This document shows positions 1 through 5,547 of a stretch of DNA of 7,881 nt, piece after piece; the stretch's first letter is position 1, and every line of letters starts with the position of its first letter. Source of the stretch: Fidelibacterota bacterium (GTDB taxonomy: Bacteria; Fidelibacterota; Fidelibacteria; Fidelibacterales; Fidelibacteraceae); contig JAUXEL010000075.1 of NCBI GenBank assembly GCA_030620575.1, positions 1 to 7,881 of the forward strand, given 5' to 3'. The notes beneath the pieces are model-generated. The model saw only the letters and a list, made by a program, of their open reading frames with translations. It was not told the origin of the DNA and searched no databases. The position numbers were made by a program, and so were the translations under genes.

Positions 1-59
1 AATTTCAACAACGTTTTGTGGCTTAACTTTTTGTCCACTTTTTTGTAGGAAGTCCAACC

Positions 60-88
60 CTAAACTCTAAACTCTAAACTCTTAAACT
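60..88. repeat. Heptamer tandem array (CTAAACT), left copy
   Basis: Three exact head-to-tail CTAAACT units lie at 60-66, 67-73 and 74-80, followed by an 8-base variant, CTTAAACT, at 81-88. The same heptamer, in the same orientation, recurs at 3521-3556 on the far side of the next three genes. The array is in the non-coding leader (1-182) upstream of the FakB-like gene. Nothing else in 1-59 was recognised. The function is unknown. It resembles in style, not in sequence, the short tandem heptamer repeats scattered between genes in some bacteria such as cyanobacteria. Confidence 0.85.
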
Positions 89-170
89 CCCACACCTGTT
101 CTTTCGTTTTTTGCTTAGTAGAAAAATTATAGCATTAAATTGATATTTTGTTTATACTTTAAGCAAAACG

Positions 171-175
171 GGAGG
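171..175 (+). promoter_or_regulatory. Shine-Dalgarno GGAGG that sets the fakB-like start
   Basis: GGAGG at 171-175 is separated by only one base from the ATG at 177 but by seven bases from the in-frame ATG at 183. Only the second spacing is normal for ribosome binding, so the start is placed at 183. A TATACT at 153-158 could be a -10 box for this operon, but no convincing -35 was found at the right distance, so no promoter is called. Confidence 0.8.
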
Positions 176-182
176 AATGACA

Positions 183-1064
183 ATGAAAATTATCATTGAT
201 AACACATGTCAATTAGAACCTGAGCGCATTAAAGAACTAAATCTTGGATTGATTGATTACCCCATTTTAATGAATGGAAAAGTTTACCCGCAAACTTGGG
301 ATATGCCCAATTGGCGTGAAGAAAAAGAAAAATTTATAGAATTAATGCGAGACAAAAATAATAAAGCATCCACGGTTGGCCTGACCAAAGAACAATTCAT
401 AGAAGCCTTTGAAAAAGATAAAGATGAAGAGATTTTACTAATTACACAGGGTCTGAACAACACACGCGCTACTCGCGATGCTTTGCACAATGCATTAAGA
501 GATAACACACAATATGATGTCAAAGCTTTTGATTCTATGAGTTTGGTTAGTGGTGTTGGTGTTCAGTTACTGGCGATGTTGAATGAAGTAAAGGGCAAAA
601 ATGCGAGCAGAAATGAATGCTATGATATTTTAATAAAAAATCGGGAGAACACCCATGTTTTAGGTGTTTTATATGATATGTTTTATCTTCACCGTGGTGG
701 GCGTGTTAGTTTGGCAAAAGCCGTTATGGCTACAGCTATGGGTATTATTCCTTTGCTTTCATCTTCCCCCGCATCCGGTGTGATTAAAGCTGTAGGAAAA
801 GCCCGGAATTTTAAACAGGCTTGCTCGCGTTTTTTAGTGACAATCAAATCACAGATGGAAGAAAAAAACAGTAAACGACTTACCGTAGCCATGTCCTACG
901 TGAATGATCATGATAAAGAATGTTTATATATGAAAAAACTGCTGGAAGCAGCAGCAGAAGAAATGGGCTGGGATCTTTATGTTGAAATTAACTATTCTAC
1001 ATTTGCCCACATGCCGCACTTAGGCCCTGATTATTTTGAAATGGGCTATGTAATTGGGACGTAA
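183..1064 (+). CDS. DegV/FakB-family fatty-acid-binding protein
   Basis: This 293-residue protein has the usual length of the DegV family, soluble cytoplasmic proteins that hold a fatty acid while FakA phosphorylates its carboxylate. Visible family landmarks are the N-terminal IIIDNTC (family usually DST) at residues 3-9, ASTVGLTKEQF at 62-72, FDSMSLVSGVG at 116-126, the YLHRGGRVS segment at 168-176 and the C-terminal PHLGPDYFEMGYV at 278-290, which retains the His-X-Gly-Pro of the ligand-binding end. An oddity is that the usual LSGT ligand loop reads LNNT (91-94), replacing the serine that contacts the fatty-acid carboxylate in characterised FakB. No membrane segment or signal peptide is seen. 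It is the first gene of a FakB-FakA-PlsY-like operon, 17 nt before the kinase gene, which strongly supports a FakB role. The divergent loop leaves the exact ligand open. The start at 183 is chosen by Shine-Dalgarno spacing; an ATG at 177 would add two residues. Confidence 0.88.
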   Translation: MKIIIDNTCQLEPERIKELNLGLIDYPILMNGKVYPQTWDMPNWREEKEKFIELMRDKNNKASTVGLTKEQFIEAFEKDKDEEILLITQGLNNTRATRDALHNALRDNTQYDVKAFDSMSLVSGVGVQLLAMLNEVKGKNASRNECYDILIKNRENTHVLGVLYDMFYLHRGGRVSLAKAVMATAMGIIPLLSSSPASGVIKAVGKARNFKQACSRFLVTIKSQMEEKNSKRLTVAMSYVNDHDKECLYMKKLLEAAAEEMGWDLYVEINYSTFAHMPHLGPDYFEMGYVIGT

Positions 1065-1081
1065 TAAAAAAAGAATAATGC

Positions 1082-2668
1082 ATGAAAATCGATAAATTTA
1101 TTAGTTCCCTTGAAGGGGGATTGGACTATTTTAAAGCAAATTACCATACCATAGACAATCTGAATGTTTTTCCCGTTCCCGATGGTGATACCGGTGTCAA
1201 TATGTTGTTGACTTTTGAGCCGGCGATCGAAGCGATTAAAAATTCCAAAGAGCAGGATATTGGAACAATATTAGCCCTGTTACAGGAAGAGACCACTATT
1301 AATAGTCGTGGTAATTCAGGGTTTATTCTTTCACAGTTTTTTAGCGGTTTTTCGGATATTGTTCATAAATATGATCGAATAACCCCGGATATCCTGACAG
1401 AAGCATTTTATCAGGGACTTTATATCTCAAAAACAGCGGTCTCAAATCCAATGGAAGGTACTATGTTATCAGTGTTTGAGGCAATGGCACAGGCAATGAG
1501 TCAAGCTGAATCTATGGATGTGCTTGAACACCTCGAACTTGCACTTATTTCAGGTCGTGATGAAGTTTTCCGGTCTCCGGATAAATTACCCGTACTCAAA
1601 AAAGCTGGCGTAGTTGATTCCGGTGCACTCGGATTTGTTTTTATTATTGAGGGTATGAAACGTAGTTTGACCGGTGAAAAAATAATCATTGAAAAAGAAG
1701 CCGATTATCGTTTTGAGCCGGATGCGGATGCTAATTTGGAAGAACTGATGCAAATCAACAATCGTTATTGTACTGAACTGACCATTGAACGGGAACAGGA
1801 TGCATCAAAGGCAGAGATTGAATCCTATTTGAATGAAATGGGGGACAGTGTCGCACTTCTTGTTAATGATAATATTATAAAACTTCATGTACATACCAAT
1901 ACTCCGGATGATGTTGTCAATAAATTATCCGGTTATGGCAAAATTCTAAACAAGAAGATCGAAGACATGCAGAAGCAGATTGAAGAAGATATGATGCACT
2001 TTCGGCATGAAAATGAAATTGGTGTGCTTGCGCTGGTACCCGGAGAAGGTTTCCGCTCGGTTCTGCATGAATTTGAACCCGATCTTGATGTGTTGGTTTA
2101 CGGAAAGAACCTTCCTAAAACCGGCGATATTTTAAACCATATAAATCAAATGCCTTACGAGGTAATTATTGTTCTCGCAAATGACAAGAACATCATTCCT
2201 GCTATACGATTGGTAAAAAGAAAAACATCAAAACATGTTAAAATTTTTCCCAGTAAAAATGTAATTCAAGGCATAGCTGCCATTATGGGTTTTATCAAGA
2301 ATTTGACTTGGGAAGAAAACCTGAGTCAAATGTCCGATTCCATGGAGTTGGTTGACAGTATTTCGGTTTATAAAAGTATCAAGAATTCCCGATTTGCCGG
2401 GATCCGTATCCCGATTGACCATTATTTCGCCATCATAAATGGAAACGTGATCGCGGTAAATGAAATATTTGAAAATACTGTATTAAAAGCAGTCCGTGAT
2501 ACAAATCCGGATGATCGTTCCGTTATCAGTTTTTATTATAATGACCGGGTTCAGAAAGAAGATGTAGAAAATTTGTCCTCGGTTCTCCAGGGCGAATACG
2601 ATGATGTTGAGATGGCAGTACATTACGGTGGTCAGCACACAGCCTTGCTGCTTGTTGGCTTAGAATAA
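1082..2668 (+). CDS. DAK2-domain fatty acid kinase, FakA-like
   Basis: This 528-residue protein is slightly shorter than typical FakA (about 550). FakA transfers the ATP gamma-phosphate to a FakB-bound fatty acid, giving acyl-phosphate. The N-terminal DhaL/DAK2 kinase domain (about 1-200) shows LNVFPVPDGDTG (27-38) with the Mg-binding aspartates, SRGNSGFILSQF (75-86), AVSNPMEGTML (119-129) and VVDSGALGF (177-185). The middle domain (about 220-305) keeps YCTEL (Cys230) and KLHVHT (His269, His271), the Cys-His-His set thought to bind metal in FakA, then GKILNKKIEDMQKQ (286-299). The C-terminal DegV-like domain (about 312-528) keeps ANDKNII (366-372) and IQGIAAIMGF (395-404), but the usual QTMNPST-type signature is replaced by KNLPKTG around 342-348. 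No good Shine-Dalgarno is seen (only A-rich AAAGAA). With 17 nt after the preceding stop, translational coupling is likely. It is the central gene of the operon, followed by a PlsY-like gene that would use its product. Confidence 0.9.
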   Translation: MKIDKFISSLEGGLDYFKANYHTIDNLNVFPVPDGDTGVNMLLTFEPAIEAIKNSKEQDIGTILALLQEETTINSRGNSGFILSQFFSGFSDIVHKYDRITPDILTEAFYQGLYISKTAVSNPMEGTMLSVFEAMAQAMSQAESMDVLEHLELALISGRDEVFRSPDKLPVLKKAGVVDSGALGFVFIIEGMKRSLTGEKIIIEKEADYRFEPDADANLEELMQINNRYCTELTIEREQDASKAEIESYLNEMGDSVALLVNDNIIKLHVHTNTPDDVVNKLSGYGKILNKKIEDMQKQIEEDMMHFRHENEIGVLALVPGEGFRSVLHEFEPDLDVLVYGKNLPKTGDILNHINQMPYEVIIVLANDKNIIPAIRLVKRKTSKHVKIFPSKNVIQGIAAIMGFIKNLTWEENLSQMSDSMELVDSISVYKSIKNSRFAGIRIPIDHYFAIINGNVIAVNEIFENTVLKAVRDTNPDDRSVISFYYNDRVQKEDVENLSSVLQGEYDDVEMAVHYGGQHTALLLVGLE

Positions 2669-2686
2669 TTTAATCTAAAAATGTTT

Positions 2687-2691
2687 GGAGG
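2687..2691 (+). promoter_or_regulatory. Shine-Dalgarno GGAGG that sets the plsY-like start
   Basis: GGAGG at 2687-2691 lies five bases before the ATG at 2697. An upstream in-frame TTG at 2685 overlaps this ribosome-binding site and so cannot be initiated from it. The start is therefore placed at 2697, removing four residues from the longest open frame. Confidence 0.85.
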
Positions 2692-2696
2692 TCGTA

Positions 2697-3443
2697 ATGT
2701 ATTATCTCGTACTATTGCTTGGTCTAATAATTGCCTATTTATCGGGAAGTGTCAGTTACGCCCGCATCTTTTCGAAGATTGGTAAGGATATTGATATTAC
2801 GACAGTCGGTAACGGGAACCCCGGAACATCCAATGTTATGCGAGAAGTAGGAAAAGGATGGGGCACTCTGACAATTTTGGGTGATTCTTTAAAGGGAGCG
2901 ACCATTATGCTATTGTTTAAATGGTTGTTTTTTTCAACAGATCCGGTTTTCCGGTTTGCTTTGCCCTTTGAGGATGCCGGTTATATTGCTACTGTCTTAA
3001 TCGGTATTGCTGCAATTTATGGGCACGGATATCCTCTGTATTATCATTTCAAAGGCGGCGGTTCTGTTGGGGTGCTGTTTGGATGCTGGCTTTTTATGTA
3101 TTCCCCGCAATTCTTAATATGTATTGTCGTTTCCTATATTATTGTTAAGCTATTTCTCTCAAACAAGATATATCCAATGGGGCGGATGACACCGCTTGTT
3201 TTTATCGTTCTTATGCCTTTTTATCTTCTTGTGGAAAGTTTTATTGCATCGAACTGGCAGCCGGTTTTTACGAACAGCATATTGTTCGATCACATGGGAT
3301 GGGGCAATCACTTTTTGCAATTAAATGGTAATGGATGGCTTGTGATAGCAGGTATTTTCCTTTTTGCCATATCGGTAATCCCCACCAATTTATCGCTATT
3401 GAAAAATGAAATACTAGCGAAAGAAAAGAAGACGGAGAAGTAA
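2697..3443 (+). CDS. PlsY-like acyl-phosphate:glycerol-3-phosphate acyltransferase
   Basis: This 248-residue membrane protein is longer than typical PlsY (about 190-220). PlsY transfers an acyl group from acyl-phosphate to the sn-1 position of glycerol-3-phosphate, the first step of phospholipid synthesis. Family marks are YLSGSVSYARIF (14-25), VGNGNPGTSNVMREVGK (37-53), LGDSLKG (61-67) and YGHGYPLYYHFKGG (108-121). Hydrophobic spans near 2-19, 56-80, 96-114, 127-153, 163-184 and 213-229 fit an integral membrane enzyme. Divergence: the loop normally reading GGKGVAT is GGGSVGV (120-126), so the catalytic-site lysine is replaced by glycine. The C-terminal HRxNI-type motif is reduced to PTNLSLL (229-235). 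The insert around 180-212, with aromatic and polar residues, partly explains the extra length. It follows the FakA-like gene by 28 nt, and the upstream pair would supply its acyl-phosphate donor. Family membership is firm; normal activity is uncertain. Confidence 0.85.
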   Translation: MYYLVLLLGLIIAYLSGSVSYARIFSKIGKDIDITTVGNGNPGTSNVMREVGKGWGTLTILGDSLKGATIMLLFKWLFFSTDPVFRFALPFEDAGYIATVLIGIAAIYGHGYPLYYHFKGGGSVGVLFGCWLFMYSPQFLICIVVSYIIVKLFLSNKIYPMGRMTPLVFIVLMPFYLLVESFIASNWQPVFTNSILFDHMGWGNHFLQLNGNGWLVIAGIFLFAISVIPTNLSLLKNEILAKEKKTEK

Positions 3444-3457
3444 TTGATCCGTCTTCG
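3429..3457 (+). repeat. Inverted repeat spanning the plsY stop codon
   Basis: GAAGACGG (3429-3436) pairs perfectly with CCGTCTTC (3450-3457) around a 13-base loop containing the TAA stop. A competing pairing exists between GAGAAG (3436-3441) and CTTCTC (3459-3464). No T-run follows, so this is not a standard intrinsic terminator. It could help protect or shape the 3' end of the operon transcript, or be chance in A/G-rich sequence. Confidence 0.45.
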
Positions 3458-3489
3458 CTTCTCATTACAATCGGGCTACGCCGGACAAG

Positions 3490-3517
3490 TAATGGACAAT
3501 GGATAATGGAGAATTAA
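3490..3517. repeat. Heptamer tandem array (YAATGGA)
   Basis: TAATGGA (3490-3496), CAATGGA (3497-3503) and TAATGGA (3504-3510) are followed by a degenerate unit, GAATTAA (3511-3517). The 7-base period equals that of the CTAAACT array that begins four bases later. It is non-coding, between convergent genes. Similar AATGGA-type runs occur between genes in several bacterial groups. The role is unknown. Confidence 0.8.
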
Positions 3518-3520
3518 TCT

Positions 3521-3556
3521 CTAAACTTCTAAACTCTAAACTCTAAACTCTTGACT
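3521..3556. repeat. Heptamer tandem array (CTAAACT), right copy
   Basis: CTAAACT units lie at 3521-3527, 3529-3535, 3536-3542 and 3543-3549, with one extra T between the first two, then a variant CTTGACT at 3550-3556. Both this array and the copy at 60-88 end in a CTT-beginning variant, which suggests they are related copies and not independent low-complexity drift. The two arrays bracket the three-gene lipid operon in direct orientation. Confidence 0.85.
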
Positions 3557-3577
3557 CAAGTTTTTGAAGACAAAATA

Positions 3578-3611
3578 AAAAACCCCTCCGCCAACTGGCG
3601 GAGAGGTTTTT
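3578..3611. terminator. Bidirectional intrinsic terminator between convergent genes
   Basis: CCCCTCCGCC (3583-3592) pairs with GGCGGAGAGG (3597-3606), with one C-A mismatch, around an AACT loop. The stem is flanked by A residues (3577-3582) and T residues (3607-3611), which extend the pairing. On the plus strand the hairpin ends in TTTTTATTTA and on the minus strand in TTTTTTATTTT, so it can stop transcription from both sides. It lies 134 nt after the plsY-like stop and 18 nt past the symporter stop on the minus strand, exactly where a shared terminator is expected. Confidence 0.92.
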
Positions 3612-3629
3612 ATTTAGTTGTAGATAAGA

Positions 3630-5468
3630 TTAATTGATTTTCACTTCGGTCGATAAGTGACGATACCATGTAAAATACAATCCGACACTCAATGCGATAA
3701 AGACCAACCCGAGTATTAACGCCTGAGACCAGGATTTAAATACCAGATTCATCATGAACATGAACATGGTTAGTTGCCACGGAACGGCCAGGATAACAGA
3801 AAGGATATCCCGGTGATTCTCTTTTTTAATTGCTTGCTGTGTTATCTCCGGAAGCATCCGTTTATATTTACCCCAGGCACCGAATGGACGGGTAACATTA
3901 TAAAAATTCTGTGTTGTCTTTTCATCCGTTGCTTCGGTAGCCAAGGTCCCGATAATAATACCAAGAAGGGACATGAGGGAAGCGATTAAGAAAGAGAAAT
4001 ATTCAGGTGCCAAGGCATCCGGAATGATGCCCACTTTCATGAACACTTTCCAAAGTATTGCCGTGAACATACCGGCAGAAACTCCGATAGCATATCCGTA
4101 TCCGTTAACCCGATGCCAATACCAACGTACTAACTGTGGAATCAGGAGACCGGCTCCGAGTCCCATGGTGATCCATGACCAGATTTCATTAATATTTTTA
4201 ATAAATACGGTTAATAATAGTCCGACAACAACAATTAAGATCGATGCACCGTAGCTATGTCTCATAAGACGCTTTTCATCTGCCTTCGGATTGATATATT
4301 TTTGGTATATATCTTTCACCCAATAGGCTGCACCCGCATTTACAGTTGAGTCAAAAGTTGACATCGCCGCCGCCATCAGGCCGGCAATCAAAAAACCCTT
4401 TATACCAATAGGCAAGGCCGATACAACTGTTGGTAAAACCATTTCAGGGTCTGTAATTTGTGTTCCCAAAGAAATACCCCAGATAGCCAATGCAGCAATA
4501 AAGGGCCAGCGGAAGGAAAGAAGGCCTGTCCAGAAAAGGGATAACAATCCTGCTTCTTTATCATTTTTGGCAGCATAATATCGTTGGATCATATAATTTC
4601 CGGTACCGCCGCTACCTTCCAGAATGACCTTAAAGAGGTAAAACATTACCAGCACTCCAAATACGTTATACATGGAGTAATCCGATGTGGCAGGAATATT
4701 CAGTCGCCACTGCGGCGCGAGACTCGTCCACTCTTTCAGGGTTGTGCCCAACTGCATGAACCCCCCTTCTTTTAAGGGGAGTGCAACCGCAAATTCCTCC
4801 GGTAATTGGATACCCAAGGCCCGGATAACAATATAAATAATCGCGAGAAAAATAAGGAGGCCTTGAAAAACATCGGTCCAGATAACGCCGTATAATCCGG
4901 AGGCAACGGTATAGATCATAGCAATAGCCATTAAGATAAATGCCGCCCAAAATTCGGTTCCAATTGTAATAGATCCAATATGAACAACCCATGACTGAGG
5001 AATTCCAAGAAAGGTATCCAAAAATTTACCACCACCGATTGCAAAATAGGTGATCATAGCTATGGTGAAAATGATAGAGGTAATTGCCTGAATGAAACGC
5101 GCTATGTCGCCTTGTTTATTTTCTCCAAAACGCAGACTCATCCATTCGGCGACCGTCATGACTTTTGAACGCCGGTTCCACTTACCCATATAGATCATCA
5201 AGAAAGCCATGATCAATGTAACGCCACCACGGATCTCAATGTAGAATCCTTTAGCACCTATGGCATAAACTAAAGCAACAATGATCATGGTGCCGCTAAT
5301 GTCAAGATTGGATGACATTCCGGATGCGCCCAGTGCCCACCAGGGAAGGTTCCGGTTTCCCAGGAAATAGGATTCAATTCCTTCTTTTGCTTTCTTCTGC
5401 ATCAGTAGGCCAACAATGACCATTGCTGAAAGATAAATACCGACAATTACATAATCAATCGTATGCAT
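3630..5468 (-). CDS. Sodium/solute symporter (SSS family)
   Basis: This 612-residue inner-membrane protein has about 14 hydrophobic segments and belongs to the SSS family (SGLT, PutP, PanF type), which couples Na+ entry to solute uptake. Landmarks are the broken first core helix LGASGMSSNLDISG (46-59), the signature region SGLYGVIWTDVFQG (190-203), MIQRYYAAKNDKEA (293-306) and AGLMAAAMSTFDSTVNA (362-378), where Ser370 and Thr371 fall at the conserved Na+ site. After the conserved core come a hydrophilic stretch (about 511-555) and two further hydrophobic segments (about 556-577 and 582-600), making it longer than the 500-residue members and more like SGLT-type proteins. AAGGAG (complement of 5475-5480) sits six bases before the ATG. 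It follows the GH13 gene by 79 nt with no terminator seen, so co-transcription is likely. A sugar substrate is suggested only by that neighbour; amino acid, carboxylate or nucleoside uptake cannot be excluded. Confidence 0.93.
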   Translation of the reverse strand: MHTIDYVIVGIYLSAMVIVGLLMQKKAKEGIESYFLGNRNLPWWALGASGMSSNLDISGTMIIVALVYAIGAKGFYIEIRGGVTLIMAFLMIYMGKWNRRSKVMTVAEWMSLRFGENKQGDIARFIQAITSIIFTIAMITYFAIGGGKFLDTFLGIPQSWVVHIGSITIGTEFWAAFILMAIAMIYTVASGLYGVIWTDVFQGLLIFLAIIYIVIRALGIQLPEEFAVALPLKEGGFMQLGTTLKEWTSLAPQWRLNIPATSDYSMYNVFGVLVMFYLFKVILEGSGGTGNYMIQRYYAAKNDKEAGLLSLFWTGLLSFRWPFIAALAIWGISLGTQITDPEMVLPTVVSALPIGIKGFLIAGLMAAAMSTFDSTVNAGAAYWVKDIYQKYINPKADEKRLMRHSYGASILIVVVGLLLTVFIKNINEIWSWITMGLGAGLLIPQLVRWYWHRVNGYGYAIGVSAGMFTAILWKVFMKVGIIPDALAPEYFSFLIASLMSLLGIIIGTLATEATDEKTTQNFYNVTRPFGAWGKYKRMLPEITQQAIKKENHRDILSVILAVPWQLTMFMFMMNLVFKSWSQALILGLVFIALSVGLYFTWYRHLSTEVKIN

Positions 5469-5547
5469 GCTAATCTCCTTATAAAAATCATGTAAAGTAT
5501 CCGCTCCAATGTATTGTAAAAATCAAAAAAACAATTTTATTCATATA

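Noticed and set aside
60..88. Telomere-like repeat
   Set aside because: The unit CTAAACT (AGTTTAG) differs from the common CCCTAAA/TTTAGGG telomere units, the arrays are only three or four units long, and they lie between bacterial operons.
1078..1080. Alternative ATG start for the FakA-like gene
   Set aside because: It is out of frame with the kinase; the ATG at 1082 gives the expected FakA N-terminus.
3268..3465. 65-residue minus-strand open frame over the end of the plsY-like gene
   Set aside because: It is antisense to a clear coding sequence and has no ribosome-binding site or domain.
3490..3556. CRISPR array
   Set aside because: Units are 7 bases, directly abutting and without spacers; no cas gene is present.
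4666..4992. 108-residue minus-strand open frame inside the symporter gene
   Set aside because: It lies wholly within the symporter in another frame, has Tyr/Cys/Arg-rich composition and no family features; a shadow frame.
5469..5547. Separate promoter for the symporter in the 79-nt gap
   Set aside because: TTTACA and TACTTT-like boxes can be picked out on the minus strand, but the match is weak in an AT-rich gap and no terminator separates the genes.
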